This document shows, one piece after another, positions 1-9,307 of a stretch of DNA of 64,000 nt (the first letter of the stretch is position 1; every line of letters starts with the position of its first letter). This stretch comes from Micromonospora chersina (lineage in GTDB: Bacteria; Actinomycetota; Actinomycetes; Mycobacteriales; Micromonosporaceae): positions 62,001-126,000 of the forward strand of contig NZ_FMIB01000002.1 in NCBI RefSeq assembly GCF_900091475.1, written 5' to 3'. The notes beneath the pieces are model-generated. The model had not been told where the DNA came from, searched no databases, and saw only the letters and a program-made list of their open reading frames with translations. A program made the position numbers and the translations under genes.

Positions 1-536
1 AGCTCGAAGAGGTCCAGCCAGCCGGCCACCGCCGTGTCGTCGTTCAGGGTGGCCGGCGAGAACATGGTGAACACCTTGTGCGCCGCCTCGTACGCGGCGG
101 GCAGCCGCAGCCCCGACTCGATGAGCGCGAGATCGGCCTCGTGCTGGGCCCGCCGGGCCGCGTCCAGCCGGCCCCGGGTGGCCACCAGCACCGCGCACCG
201 CACCAGCTCGGGGTGGTCGATGGCCAGCTCCTGGGCGATCATCGCGCCCAGCGAGGTGCCGACGATCCGGCACGGGGCCAGGTCCAGCGCCTCGATGAGG
301 CCTCGGGTGTCGGCCACCATGTCGGCCAGCGCGTACTTGCCGGCGGGCGCGTCCGACGGTGGGATGCCCCGGTTGTCGAAGACGACAGTGGCGTAGCCGG
401 CCCGGTGCAGGGCGGGGGTCTGGTGTATGGTCCAGGCCCGCCCGGCCGAGTCCGAGCCCATGATCAGGAGAACCGGCTCGCCCGCGCCGGAGCGCTGGTA
501 GGCGAGCCGGATCCCGTTGCTGGTCAGGAAGTCCAT
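1..536 (-). CDS. alpha/beta hydrolase (partial, C-terminus beyond left edge)
   Basis: At least 178 residues of an alpha/beta-hydrolase fold protein are visible, starting MDFLTSNGIRLAY. The nucleophile elbow is G93-T-S95-L-G97, giving a Ser nucleophile. An oxyanion-type MGSD segment lies near residue 26 and a DNRG segment follows the second strand, as in family members related to haloperoxidases and esterases. The acid and His of the triad may lie beyond the edge. The ATG at 536 lies 10 nt after the stop of the beta-hydroxylase gene, so the two are probably one transcript and translationally coupled; no strong ribosome site is seen. Hydrolases of this type sit beside ramoplanin-family NRPS genes. 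Possible roles are editing of mis-acylated carriers or aminoacyl transfer from the free-standing Thr A-T protein to module 8. That transfer role is inference: known shuttles such as SyrC use Cys, whereas this has Ser. Confidence 0.9.
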   Translation of the reverse strand, partial: MDFLTSNGIRLAYQRSGAGEPVLLIMGSDSAGRAWTIHQTPALHRAGYATVVFDNRGIPPSDAPAGKYALADMVADTRGLIEALDLAPCRIVGTSLGAMIAQELAIDHPELVRCAVLVATRGRLDAARRAQHEADLALIESGLRLPAAYEAAHKVFTMFSPATLNDDTAVAGWLDLFE

Positions 537-546
537 GGTGGGGACG

Positions 547-2136
547 TCACCAGCGCCATTCGCGCTTGTTGAACAGGTGCTCGCCGGTCAGCCCCCGGTC
601 GGCGCACCAGCTCAGGAACTCCTCGATCTGCTTGAGCTGGTAGGTGTCCTCGGTGTACGTGGTGGCCATGACGTGGCCCTGCCAGCTCTCCTCGCCCATC
701 GCGTAGATGTAGCCCTCGTCCGCGCCCAGCTCGGTCATGATCTGGCCTGCCTGGGCGGCGTTCGAGCCGGACAGCTTGCGCGAGTCGCTCATCTTCTTGC
801 TGACCGGCCTGGTGAGCAGGCCCTTGTAGAGCCAGGTCAGCGGAGCGCCGTCGCACTCCATCCCGAGGAAGGCGATGTCCGCCTTCCCGAGGTGGCCGCG
901 CACGTAGCGGTAGAGGGTCGGGTCGATGCCGGAGGAGTCGGCGCCCACGAAGATCGACTTGCCGGCCAGCCGGAGCCAGTAGGTCGACTTGCCGCGGATG
1001 TCGAGGTCGGCGTGCTCGCCGAGGAACGGCGTGGCGGTCACCGTGCCGCCGGGGAAGGCCACCTCGTCGAAGTCGTCCACCTCGATCACCGGCAGGCCCA
1101 GGTGCTTGAGGTAGAGCCCCATCGAGGGGTCCGGCAGGTTGCCCCGGGAGGTGCGCGGCACCACCACGGCGCCGATCCGGCCGCGCAGCTGGAGCAGCGT
1201 CTCCAGCACGATGTGGTCCTGGTGGCCGTGGGTGATGAGCACCAGGTCGATGTGGTCCGGCAGGTCGTCCAGGGTGAACCGGTCGCCGTGGCGGTTGTCG
1301 GTGCTGATGAACGGGTCGGTCACGATGGCCGCCTGCTCGGTCTGGAACACGAGGCAGGCGTGGCCGTAGTAACGGATCCGGCCGCCGCCGTCGATGTGCC
1401 GGTCGGGGGAGAGGCTCGGCCGGTCGGTGAGCAGCCGGTCCAGCGCGCCCGCCTGGCCGTCGTCCAGCTCCAGCGCCTCGCGCAGCCGGTCCAGCGTGGT
1501 GGGGCGGACCCGGGCGGCGACAAGCTCGGCCAGGCCCGGGTGCCGGAACGGCAGCGGCAGGTCGAGCACGCCGGGCTTCGGCAGCCGCGGCGTGCTGAGG
1601 ATGAACGGCCGCTCCACGCCGTCGTCGAGCGAGAGCTGCACCGACTGGCGGCCCTCGTCGTACGCGGGGCTGTGGTACAGCAGCGCCTCCAGGAAGTGCA
1701 GCGATGCCTGGTTGCTGGTGTCGTACGCCATCTCCACCAGGCCCTTCAGCGCGGCCGGCAGCTTCGGGTAGAGCGGCGTGAGGTCGAAGCCCGTGGCCTC
1801 CTGGCGGATCATGTCCTCGGCCTCGGCGACACCGGCCGCGAAGGCCAGCATGTCCGCCCGGTCCTCCTTGATCGACTTGACCAGGTCGGCCACCTCGCCG
1901 GCGCGTTCCTCCTCGATGCCGACGAAGTAGCCGCCCCGCATCGCCGGGTTGGTGCTCGCCGCGACGTGCACCGACGGGTTCTGCAGGTACGACTCGAGCA
2001 GCGGCAGGTGCAGGAACGCCAGGTTCATCGACGCCTGCACGGGCGCGACCGTGTGCAGCCACGCGTAGAACCGGTCGACAAGCGGTTCGAGGATCACGTT
2101 CGAGCGGAGATACCTCGGCTCGGCGGCATCGCCCAT
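547..2136 (-). CDS. CmlA-type diiron beta-hydroxylase (metallo-beta-lactamase fold)
   Basis: A protein of 529 residues. The N-terminal ~270 residues form the helical dimerisation/arm region typical of CmlA, the enzyme that beta-hydroxylates a carrier-bound amino acid in chloramphenicol synthesis. The C-terminal half is a metallo-beta-lactamase fold with metal motif T-H-G-H-Q-D-H around residues 301-308, a GEHADL segment near 372 and a GADSSG segment near 400 that supply further Glu/His/Asp ligands. Family knowledge: these enzymes use a diiron centre and O2 on aminoacyl-T substrates. In this locus the likely substrate is the Asn bound to module 2, giving the beta-hydroxy-Asn whose OH closes the ramoplanin lactone; this is inference by analogy. 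The ATG at 2136 is chosen because GGAGAG lies 6 nt upstream. It is the first gene of the minus-strand unit, driven from the divergent control region. Confidence 0.93.
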   Translation of the reverse strand: MGDAAEPRYLRSNVILEPLVDRFYAWLHTVAPVQASMNLAFLHLPLLESYLQNPSVHVAASTNPAMRGGYFVGIEEERAGEVADLVKSIKEDRADMLAFAAGVAEAEDMIRQEATGFDLTPLYPKLPAALKGLVEMAYDTSNQASLHFLEALLYHSPAYDEGRQSVQLSLDDGVERPFILSTPRLPKPGVLDLPLPFRHPGLAELVAARVRPTTLDRLREALELDDGQAGALDRLLTDRPSLSPDRHIDGGGRIRYYGHACLVFQTEQAAIVTDPFISTDNRHGDRFTLDDLPDHIDLVLITHGHQDHIVLETLLQLRGRIGAVVVPRTSRGNLPDPSMGLYLKHLGLPVIEVDDFDEVAFPGGTVTATPFLGEHADLDIRGKSTYWLRLAGKSIFVGADSSGIDPTLYRYVRGHLGKADIAFLGMECDGAPLTWLYKGLLTRPVSKKMSDSRKLSGSNAAQAGQIMTELGADEGYIYAMGEESWQGHVMATTYTEDTYQLKQIEEFLSWCADRGLTGEHLFNKREWRW

Positions 2137-2281
2137 GTCGTCTCTCCATCCTGGGTGTCGTACGCCGGAGCGCGACCGGCGGAAGAGGTAGGCCGCGGCA
2201 CGCCGAGCGGACGGCGCGTCACAGGACACGGCACTGCGCTGCCAGCGACGCCGGTGGGTGGACCCGGCGCGGGCGCGGTTC

Positions 2282-2311
2282 ACTATGGCACCGTGCCGGG
2301 AGGCGGTACAG
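2282..2311 (-). promoter_or_regulatory. promoter candidate for hydroxylase/hydrolase unit
   Basis: On the minus strand a CTGTAC (-35-like, 2311-2306) is followed after 18 bp by CATAGT (-10-like, 2287-2282). The sequence around the -10, GCCATAGTGAACCGC, nearly matches that of the facing plus-strand promoter, which is the main reason for calling it. The -35 match is poor, so an activator would be needed. Confidence 0.45.
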
Positions 2312-2322
2312 CCTGTGCGCGG

Positions 2323-2340
2323 ACACCCCACGAGGGGTGT
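2323..2340. promoter_or_regulatory. perfect 7-bp inverted repeat, operator candidate
   Basis: ACACCCC (2323-2329) and GGGGTGT (2334-2340) form a perfect inverted repeat with a 4-nt centre. It lies between the two facing promoters, just upstream of the minus-strand -35. The short centre fits a protein-binding dyad better than a terminator. The binding protein is unknown. Confidence 0.35.
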
Positions 2341-2361
2341 GCGACAGGTGCGCGGGCGGGT

Positions 2362-2390
2362 GTGCAACCGGCGCGATGTCGCAGTTGAAC
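2362..2390. promoter_or_regulatory. StrR-family operator candidate
   Basis: GTGCAACCG (2362-2370), 11 bp, then CAGTTGAAC (2382-2390). From memory, the streptomycin activator StrR binds GTTCGACTG-N11-CAGTCGAAC; here the right half matches 8 of 9, the left half 6 of 9, and the spacing is exactly 11. Read as hexamers it is GTGCAA-N17-TTGAAC, also resembling the glycopeptide regulator sites GTCCAR-N17-TTGGAC. Ramoplanin-type clusters are controlled by a StrR-like activator, so the site makes sense here. It ends 28 bp before the plus -35 element. Confidence 0.55.
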
Positions 2391-2418
2391 AGGGCCGTGC
2401 ACGGGTGTTCCGGGCTTG

Positions 2419-2448
2419 TTGATCGTCCGCTCGGGGCTGCGCCATAGT
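2419..2448 (+). promoter_or_regulatory. promoter candidate for the NRPS operon
   Basis: TTGATC (2419-2424), an 18-bp spacer and CATAGT (2443-2448) resemble a housekeeping-sigma promoter. The predicted start near 2455 leaves a 170-nt leader before the ACP gene. GCCATAGTGGACCGC around the -10 repeats almost exactly at the facing minus-strand promoter. Confidence 0.5.
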
Positions 2449-2625
2449 GGACCGCCGTGGAGCCCGTGCATCCACGACCGTACATGCACCGACCATCCAC
2501 GCGGCGGCGTCCGGCCGCCGGCCCGGCGGCGTGGTGGCGCCGCCCGAGACCCGCTTGACGTCGCCGTCGAGCCGTACCGCTCCCCACTGACGCGCCCGGC
2601 GGCTGCCGGGTCGAGGAGGTACCCC

Positions 2626-2898
2626 ATGTCCGAGACCGACCTGGCGGCCTACCGGCTGACGCCCGACCTCGTCCGGTCCTGGCTTGTCGAGCGGGTCGCC
2701 GACTACCTGCGCTGCCCGGCGGAGGAGATCGACGCGGACGCGCCGCTGACCGAGTACGGGCTGGACTCCGTGTACGCCTTCGCGCTCTGCGGCGACATCG
2801 AGGAGACCTTCGGGCTGACGGTCGAGCCCACCCTGCTCTGGGAGGCGGACTCGCTGGCCGCCGTCGCGACCGAGCTCGTGGCGCTGGCCGGGAAGTGA
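2626..2898 (+). CDS. acyl carrier protein for lipo-initiation
   Basis: A 90-residue free-standing carrier protein. The phosphopantetheine site is Ser48 in Y-G-L-D-S-V-Y, preceded by the usual [13 protein letters not shown] loop. A strong RBS, GAGGAGG at 2613-2619, sits 6 nt before the ATG at 2626, so the longer in-frame opening that begins at 2416 is not used. It is followed after 7 nt by NRPS A, whose first C domain is of the starter type. The inferred job is to carry an activated fatty acid and hand it to the amino group of Asn1, as the equivalent ACP does in ramoplanin synthesis. The acyl-activating enzyme and desaturases that would load and modify this chain are not in the window, so chain length cannot be predicted. 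Confidence 0.95.
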   Translation: MSETDLAAYRLTPDLVRSWLVERVADYLRCPAEEIDADAPLTEYGLDSVYAFALCGDIEETFGLTVEPTLLWEADSLAAVATELVALAGK

Positions 2899-2911
2899 GG
2901 CGGAGGTGACA

Positions 2912-5900
2912 GTGGTGTCGGGACAGGAGCCCCGCGAGCTGACCGCCGCCCAGCTCGGCGTCTGGTACGCCCAGCAGCTGGCGCCGGAGAGCCCGGTGTT
3001 CAACGTGGGCGAGTATCACGAGCTGCACGGCGACGTCGACGTCGACCTGCTGGTCCGGGCGCTGCGCGGGGCGCTGGCCGAGGCGGACGCCCTGCGGCTG
3101 CGCTTCCGGGTCGACGGCGGCACGCCCCGGCAGCACGTCGCCGACCCGGTGCCGCACCCCGTCCACGTCGCCGACCTCAGCGCCGAGCCCGACCCGCGGG
3201 CCGCCGCCGAGCGGTGGATGGCCGACGACCTGGACCGCCCGGCGGACCTGCGCGACGGCCCGCTCTGCGGGTTCGCGGTGTTCCGCATCGCCCCGGACCG
3301 GGTGCTCTGGTACCAGCGCGCCCACCACCTCCTCCTCGACGGCGGCAGCCTGGCCGCCCTGGCCGCCCGGGTCGCGCAGCGGTACACCGCGCTCGCCACC
3401 GGCACGGCCGAGGGGGCCCCGCTGCCGCCGCTGTCCGTGCTGCTCGACGCCGACCGCGCGTACCGGGAGTCGCCGGAGCGGGACCGGGACCGGCGGTACT
3501 GGCGCGACGCCCTCGCCGAGCTGCCGGACAGCGTGACCACCGGCGGGGAGCACCTGCGCCGGCTGCCCCCGCGCCCGCTGCGGCACCGGCACGACCTCAC
3601 CCCGGACACCGCGGCCGGCCTGCGCGCCGCCGCCCGCCGGCTGCGTACCGGCTTCGCCACCCTGGCCGTGGCCGCCGCCGCGCTGCTCCAGGCGCGCACC
3701 ACGGGGGAGCGGGACGTGGTGGTCGGCGTGCCGGTCGCCGGCCGGACCACCCGCCGCGAGCTGGGCGTGCCCGGGATGACCTCGAACGTGCTGCCGATCC
3801 GGCTGCGGGTCCGGCCGGCGGCCACCGTCGCCGAGTTCCTGCGGGAGACCGGCGAGGCGGTCCGCGCGGGCCTGCGCCACCAGCGCTACCAGCACGGCGA
3901 GATCCTCGGCGACCTCGGCCTGGTCGGCCGGGGCTCGCTGCGCGGCCTCACCGTCAACGTGCTCACCCTGGACCGGCCGCTGCGCTTCGGCGACACCGTG
4001 GCCACCCGCACCGGCCTGGCCGGCGGCCCCGCCCACGACGTCACCGTCGACCTGTACGAGCGGGCGTCCGACGGGACCATGCAGACGCTTGTCGAGCTGA
4101 ACCCGGAGCTGCACGAGCCGGACGCCGGCGCGGTGATCTCGCGCCGGTTCCGGACCGCCCTGGCGCTGCTCGCCGGCGCCGCGCCCACCGACCGGGTCGG
4201 CCGGCTCGACCTGCTCGACGCCGACGAGCGGCGGCGGGTGGTCGTGGAGTGGAACGACACGGCCGCCGACGTGGGCGCGGAGAGCGTGCCGGCCCGGTTC
4301 GCGGCGCGGGTCGCGGCCGACCCCGAGGCGGTCGCCCTGGTCTGCGGTGACCGGCGGCTCACCTACCGGGAGCTGGACGCGCGGGCCAACCGGCTGGCCC
4401 GGCTGCTGCGCGAGCGGGGTGCCGGGCCGGAACGGGTCGTGGCGCTGTGCCTGCCCCGGGGTGCCGAACTGGTCACCGCGATCCTGGCCACCTGGAAGGC
4501 CGGCGCCGCCTGGCTGCCCGTCGACCCGGACCTGCCCGCCGAGCGGGCGGCCCACCTGCTGCGGGACAGCGGCGCGGTGGTCCGGGTGTGCGCCGGCCCG
4601 CAGCCGGCCGACGGTCCGGCCGCCACGGTCGACGTCCACGACCCGGCCCTGGCCGCCCTGCCCACCACCGCCGTCGGGATCGAGCCGCTGCCGGCGCAGG
4701 TGGCGTACGTGATCTACACGTCGGGCTCGACCGGGCTGCCCAAGGGCGTGGCGGTCACCCACGCGGGGCTGGCCAACTACCTCGGCTGGGCGGCGGGCGC
4801 GTACGCCACCGGCGGCGGGGCGCCGCTGCACTCGTCGCTGGCCTTCGACCTGACCGTGACGAGCGTGCTGCTGCCCCTGGTCACCGGGTCGGCCGTCGTG
4901 GTCAGCGAGGAGGGTGGCGCGACCGGGCTGGCCTCGCTGATCCGGACCGAACCCGGCTTCGGTCTGGTGAAGGTGGTGCCGGGTCACCTGCCGCTGCTGG
5001 CCGAGCTGCTGCGGCCGGAGGAGGCCGCCCGCTCCTGCCGGACGCTCGTGGTCGGCGGGGAGGCGCTGCCCGGCGCCGACGTCCGTGCCTGGCTGGACCG
5101 GTCGCCGGAGTCGGTGGTGGTGAACGAGTACGGCCCGACGGAGACGGTCGTCGGCTGCTGCGTGTTCCAGGTGGCCGCCGGCGACCCGGTGGCGGATGTC
5201 GTCCCGATCGGCCGGCCCGTCGCGAACACCCGGCTGTTCGTGTTGGATGAGGCGTTGCACCCGGTGCCGCCGGGCGCGGTCGGCGAGCTGTACATCGCCG
5301 GCGCCCAGGTGGCCCGCGGCTACCCGAACCGTCCCGGGCTGACCGCGTCGCGCTTCGTGGCGTGCCCGTTCGTGGCCGGGGAGCGGATGTACCGCACCGG
5401 TGACCTGGCCCGCTGGACGGCTGACGGTCAGCTCGTCTTCCTGGGGCGCACCGACGACCAGGTGAAGATCCGCGGCTACCGCGTCGAGCTGGACGAGGTG
5501 CAGGTGGCCGTCGCCGCCCACCCGTGCGTGGCCCAGGCCGCCGTCGTGGCCCGCGCCGACGCCGCCGGCGAGCGGCAGCTCGTCGGCTACGTCGTACCCG
5601 CCGACCGGGAGGCCGACCCGCGCGCCCTGGCCGACGCGGTCCGCGCCGACCTCGCCGACCGCCTGCCGCACTGGATGGTGCCGGTCGCCGTGGTGGTGCT
5701 GGACGCCCTGCCCCTGGCCCCCAGCGGCAAGGTCGACCGCCGGGCCCTGCCCGCCCCCGACCTCACGGCCACCGCCGGCCGCGCGCCCGCCGACCTCCGC
5801 GAGGAGGCGCTCTGCCAGGTGTACGCCGAGGTGCTCGGCCTGCCCCGGGTCGGGCCGGACGACGACTTCTTCGCCCTCGGCGGGAACTCGCTGCTCGCCG

Positions 5901-8900
5901 TCACGCTGCTGGAGCGGCTGCGCTCCCGCGGGCTGTCCGTGTCGATGCGCACGCTGTTCCGCACCGCCACCCCGGCGCGGCTCGCCGCCGAGGCCGGGCC
6001 CGAACCGGTGCCCGTGCCGCCGAACCGGATCCCGGCCGGCGTCACCGCGCTCACCCCGGCCATGCTGCCCCTTGTCGACCTCGACGAGGACGCGCTCGCC
6101 CGGCTGGTCGCCGCCGTGCCCGGCGGCGCCGCCAACGTCGCCGACATCTACCCGCTCGCCCCCTTCCAGGAGGGCCTCCTCCTGCACCACCTCACCCGCG
6201 GCGAGCACGAGGTGGACGTCTACCTCTCCTCGGCCGTGCTCCGCTTCGACTCCCGGCCCGCGCTCGACGGCTTCCTCGACGCGTTCCAGCGGGTGGTCGA
6301 CCGGCACGACATCTACCGCACGGCCATCGTCTGGGAGGGGCTGCCCGAGCCCGTCCAGGTGGTGCTCCGCGCGGCCCGGCTCCCGGTCGAGGAGACCGTC
6401 CTCGACCCGGCCGGCGGCGACCCCGCCGACCAGCTCATGGCCGCCGGCCTGCCCCGGCTGCCGCTCGACCGGGCCCCGCTCCTGCGGTTCCGGGTCGCCG
6501 CCGAGCCGGGCACCGACAGGTGGCTGGCGCTGTGGCAGGTGCACCACCTGGTCCGCGACCGGACCACCACCGAGGTGCTCTTCGCCGAGCTGCGGGCGTT
6601 CCAGGCCGGACGCGGCGACGACCTGCCGGCGCCGCTGCCGTTCCGGGACTTCGTGGCCCGGCTGCGCGCCGGCGCCAGCCGGGCCGAGCAGGAGGCGCAC
6701 TTCGCCGCGCTGCTCGGCGACCTCACCGAGACCACCGCCCCGTACGGGCTGGTCGACGTGCACGGCGACGGCAGCGGCATCACCCGCGCGCACACCGTCA
6801 TCGACGGCCCGGCCGCCGCCCGCGTCCGCGAGGTGGCCCGCGCCCGGAACCTCAGCCCCGCCACCGTCCTGCACCTCGCCTGGGCGCGGGTGCTCGGCGC
6901 CGTCTCCGGCCGGGACGACGTGGTCTTCGGCACCGTCCTGTTCGGCCGGATGCAGGCCGGCGCCGGCGCCGACCGGATCTCCGGGCCGTTCCTCAACACC
7001 CTGCCCGTGCGGGTCCGCCTGCGCGGCACCGTCGCCGACGCCCTCACCGCGCTGCGCGACCAGCTCGCCGAGCTGCTGGTCCACGAACACGCCCCGCTCG
7101 CCGTCGCCCAGCAGGCCAGCGGGGTACGCGGCGGCAGCCCGCTGGTCACCTCGGTCTTCAACTACCGGCACGGCGCCACCGTGCAGGAGGCCGACGTCGA
7201 CCTGCCCGGCGTCGAGCTGCTCACCGCCGAGGAGCGCACCCACTTCCCGCTCAACGTCTCCGTCGGCGACCTCGACCGCGGCTTCGCGGTCACCGTCGAC
7301 GCGGTCGCCCCGGCCGAGCCGGCCCGGATCGCCGCCCTGCTGGAGACCGCCCTGGACGGCCTGGTCACCGCGCTGGCCGACGCGCCGGACACGCCGCTGC
7401 CGGCCGTCCCGGTGCTCGACGCCGAGTTCCGCCGGCGGGTGCTGGTGGAGTGGAACGACACCGCCGCCGACCTGGGCGCGCAGACCGTGCCCGCCCGGTT
7501 CGCGGCGCGGGTGGCGGCCGACCCGGACGCGATCGCCGTGGTGTCCGGCACCGACCGGGTCAGCTACCGCGAGCTGGACGAGCGCGCCAACCGGCTCGCC
7601 AACCATCTGCGCTCCACCGGCGTCGGCCCTGAGTCGACGGTCGGCATCTGCCTGCCCCGCGGCACGGCCGCCCTGGTGGCCATCCTGGCCACCTGGAAGG
7701 CCGGCGCCGGCTACCTGCCGATCGACCCCGGCTACCCCGCCGAGCGGGTCGGGTTCATGCTCACCGACAGCCGCGCCGCCGTGCTGCTCGGCACCACCGA
7801 CCTGCTCGACGAGCTTCCCGTCGGCCCGGTCCCCACCGTGGACCTGGACGACCCCATGGTGGCCGCCACCCTCGCCCTGTGCCCGCCCACCGCGCCCGAG
7901 GTCCGGCTGCTGCCGGCCCAGGTGGCGTACGTGATCTACACGTCGGGGTCGACCGGGCTGCCGAAGGGCGTGGCGGTGACCCACGCCGGGCTCGACAACT
8001 ACATCGCCTGGGCGGCGGGCGCCTACCGGATGGCCGCCGGCGGCGGGGCGCCGCTGCACTCGTCGCTGGCCTTCGACCTGACGGTGACGAGCGTGCTGCT
8101 GCCGCTGGTCACCGGCTCGGCCGTGGTGGTGAGCGAGGACGGCGGGGCGACCGGCCTGGCGTCGCTGATCCGGGAGACCGCCGGCTTCGGCCTGGTCAAG
8201 GCGGTCCCCGGCCACCTGCCCCTGCTCGCGGAGCTGCTGACCGCCGAGCAGGCCGCCCGGTCCTGCCGGACGCTCGTGGTCGGCGGCGAGGCGCTGCCCG
8301 GCGCGGACGTCCGCGCCTGGCTGGACCGGTCGCCGGACTCGGTGGTGGTCAACGAGTACGGCCCGACCGAGACCGTTGTCGGCTGCTGCGTGTACGAGGT
8401 CGCCGCCGGCGACCCGGTGGCGGACGTGGTGCCCATCGGCCGCCCCATCGCCAACACCCGGCTCTACGTGCTGGACGACGCGCTGCACCCGGTGCCGCCG
8501 GGCGTGGCGGGGGAGCTGTACATCGCCGGCGCGCAGGTCGCCCGCGGCTACGCGAACCGCCGCGGGCTGACCGCGTCGCGCTTCGTGGCGTGCCCGTTCG
8601 TGGCCGGGGAGCGGATGTACCGCACCGGTGACCTGGCCCGCTGGACGGCTGACGGTCAGCTCGTCTTCCTGGGCCGCACCGACGACCAGGTGAAGATCCG
8701 CGGCTACCGCGTCGAACCCGACGAGGTGGCCCAGACGCTCACCGGCTGCCGGGGCGTCTCCCGCGCCGCCGTGATCGCCCGCGAGGACGTCCCCGGCGAC
8801 CGGCGCCTCGTCGCGTACGTGGTGCCCGACGACCCCGACGCCGACCGCGACCGCCTCGCCGGCGCCGTCGGGGCGCACGCCGCCGCCCGGCTCCCCGACC

Positions 8901-9307
8901 ACCTCCGGCCCGACGCCGTCGTGCTGCTCGACACGCTGCCGCTCACCTTCAACGGCAAGGTCGACCGGGCCGCCCTGCCCGCCCCCGACCACGCCACCGG
9001 CGGCGGAGCCGACCGCGGCCCTGCCAACGCCCGCGAGGCGGCCCTCTGCGGCGCCTTCGCCGAGGTGCTCGCCGTGCCCACGGTCGGCGTCGACGACGAC
9101 TTCTTCTCCCTCGGCGGTCACTCGCTGCTCGCCACCCGGCTGGTCAGCCGGGTCCGCGCCCTGCTCGGCGAGGAGCTGCCCATCGAGGAGCTGTTCGCCA
9201 CCCCCACCCCGGCCGAACTGGCCGCCTGGCTGGCCGCGAACGCCGACCACGCCGCCGACACCCGACCCGCACTGCGCCCGATGCGCCACAGGGAGGCGTC
9301 CTCGTGA
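2912..9307 (+). CDS. NRPS A, modules 1-2 (Asn-Asn), lipo-initiating
   Basis: About 2,130 residues: starter C, A(Asn), T, dual C/E, A(Asn), T. C1 has an intact HHLLLDG and an N-terminal sequence ([14 protein letters not shown]) unlike the other C domains, as expected for one that accepts an acyl-ACP. Both A domains show FDLTVT, K278, E322, V330 and G331, i.e. DLTKVGEVG, one position from the standard Asn code DLTKLGEVG. Start: GTGs occur at 2906, 2912 and 2915; GGAGG at 2902-2906 overlaps the first, so 2912 or 2915 is more likely and 2912 is given. The protein ends in a TRPALRPMR tail shared with NRPS B, a presumed docking segment. Its stop overlaps the next start (GTGA). It has the same two-module plan as the first ramoplanin NRPS. 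Confidence 0.95.
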   Translation: MVSGQEPRELTAAQLGVWYAQQLAPESPVFNVGEYHELHGDVDVDLLVRALRGALAEADALRLRFRVDGGTPRQHVADPVPHPVHVADLSAEPDPRAAAERWMADDLDRPADLRDGPLCGFAVFRIAPDRVLWYQRAHHLLLDGGSLAALAARVAQRYTALATGTAEGAPLPPLSVLLDADRAYRESPERDRDRRYWRDALAELPDSVTTGGEHLRRLPPRPLRHRHDLTPDTAAGLRAAARRLRTGFATLAVAAAALLQARTTGERDVVVGVPVAGRTTRRELGVPGMTSNVLPIRLRVRPAATVAEFLRETGEAVRAGLRHQRYQHGEILGDLGLVGRGSLRGLTVNVLTLDRPLRFGDTVATRTGLAGGPAHDVTVDLYERASDGTMQTLVELNPELHEPDAGAVISRRFRTALALLAGAAPTDRVGRLDLLDADERRRVVVEWNDTAADVGAESVPARFAARVAADPEAVALVCGDRRLTYRELDARANRLARLLRERGAGPERVVALCLPRGAELVTAILATWKAGAAWLPVDPDLPAERAAHLLRDSGAVVRVCAGPQPADGPAATVDVHDPALAALPTTAVGIEPLPAQVAYVIYTSGSTGLPKGVAVTHAGLANYLGWAAGAYATGGGAPLHSSLAFDLTVTSVLLPLVTGSAVVVSEEGGATGLASLIRTEPGFGLVKVVPGHLPLLAELLRPEEAARSCRTLVVGGEALPGADVRAWLDRSPESVVVNEYGPTETVVGCCVFQVAAGDPVADVVPIGRPVANTRLFVLDEALHPVPPGAVGELYIAGAQVARGYPNRPGLTASRFVACPFVAGERMYRTGDLARWTADGQLVFLGRTDDQVKIRGYRVELDEVQVAVAAHPCVAQAAVVARADAAGERQLVGYVVPADREADPRALADAVRADLADRLPHWMVPVAVVVLDALPLAPSGKVDRRALPAPDLTATAGRAPADLREEALCQVYAEVLGLPRVGPDDDFFALGGNSLLAVTLLERLRSRGLSVSMRTLFRTATPARLAAEAGPEPVPVPPNRIPAGVTALTPAMLPLVDLDEDALARLVAAVPGGAANVADIYPLAPFQEGLLLHHLTRGEHEVDVYLSSAVLRFDSRPALDGFLDAFQRVVDRHDIYRTAIVWEGLPEPVQVVLRAARLPVEETVLDPAGGDPADQLMAAGLPRLPLDRAPLLRFRVAAEPGTDRWLALWQVHHLVRDRTTTEVLFAELRAFQAGRGDDLPAPLPFRDFVARLRAGASRAEQEAHFAALLGDLTETTAPYGLVDVHGDGSGITRAHTVIDGPAAARVREVARARNLSPATVLHLAWARVLGAVSGRDDVVFGTVLFGRMQAGAGADRISGPFLNTLPVRVRLRGTVADALTALRDQLAELLVHEHAPLAVAQQASGVRGGSPLVTSVFNYRHGATVQEADVDLPGVELLTAEERTHFPLNVSVGDLDRGFAVTVDAVAPAEPARIAALLETALDGLVTALADAPDTPLPAVPVLDAEFRRRVLVEWNDTAADLGAQTVPARFAARVAADPDAIAVVSGTDRVSYRELDERANRLANHLRSTGVGPESTVGICLPRGTAALVAILATWKAGAGYLPIDPGYPAERVGFMLTDSRAAVLLGTTDLLDELPVGPVPTVDLDDPMVAATLALCPPTAPEVRLLPAQVAYVIYTSGSTGLPKGVAVTHAGLDNYIAWAAGAYRMAAGGGAPLHSSLAFDLTVTSVLLPLVTGSAVVVSEDGGATGLASLIRETAGFGLVKAVPGHLPLLAELLTAEQAARSCRTLVVGGEALPGADVRAWLDRSPDSVVVNEYGPTETVVGCCVYEVAAGDPVADVVPIGRPIANTRLYVLDDALHPVPPGVAGELYIAGAQVARGYANRRGLTASRFVACPFVAGERMYRTGDLARWTADGQLVFLGRTDDQVKIRGYRVEPDEVAQTLTGCRGVSRAAVIAREDVPGDRRLVAYVVPDDPDADRDRLAGAVGAHAAARLPDHLRPDAVVLLDTLPLTFNGKVDRAALPAPDHATGGGADRGPANAREAALCGAFAEVLAVPTVGVDDDFFSLGGHSLLATRLVSRVRALLGEELPIEELFATPTPAELAAWLAANADHAADTRPALRPMRHREASS
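2936..5995 (+). other. NRPS module 1: starter C - A(Asn) - T
   Basis: C1 about 2936-4200 with HHLLLDG near 3322; A1 about 4230-5760 with its YTSGSTG core near 4715 and pocket D-L-T-K-V-G-E-V-G (Asn); T1 about 5785-5990 with LGGNS and the attachment Ser codon at 5888. C1 is predicted to join the fatty acid to Asn1. Confidence 0.85.
6010..9245 (+). other. NRPS module 2: dual-type C/E - A(Asn) - T
   Basis: C2 (about 6010-7415) belongs to the dual C/E clade by its [14 protein letters not shown] block, but it is the most divergent member: HHLVRDRT replaces HHLVQDHT and the following HHLMADRDG region differs. A2 about 7430-8985, pocket D-L-T-K-V-G-E-V-G (Asn). T2 about 9020-9245, Ser codon at 9122. 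The T2-bound Asn is the likely substrate of the diiron hydroxylase. Confidence 0.8.

Larger units (their letters stand above)
2137..2625. promoter_or_regulatory. divergent control region between hydroxylase and NRPS operons
   Basis: A gene-free stretch of 489 bp separates the minus-strand hydroxylase and the plus-strand ACP gene. From left to right it holds a minus-strand promoter candidate (2282-2311), a short perfect palindrome (2323-2340), a StrR-like operator candidate (2362-2390) and a plus-strand promoter candidate (2419-2448). These leave leaders of about 140 nt (minus) and 170 nt (plus). The open frames crossing it lack RBSs and are not believed. Confidence 0.75.

Noticed and set aside
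517..2388. Plus-strand open frame of 623 residues opposite the hydroxylase
   Set aside because: Shadow frame: His/Gln/Arg/Val-rich composition and no family motif, while the minus strand has intact metal-site motifs.
2416..2625. In-frame upstream extension of the ACP gene
   Set aside because: It runs through the predicted promoter, has no RBS and no ACP homology. The GAGGAGG before 2626 fixes the start.
2137..3003. N-terminal extension of the hydroxylase frame across the divergent region
   Set aside because: It would overlap the ACP and NRPS A genes and encodes no CmlA-like sequence. GGAGAG before the ATG at 2136 is convincing.
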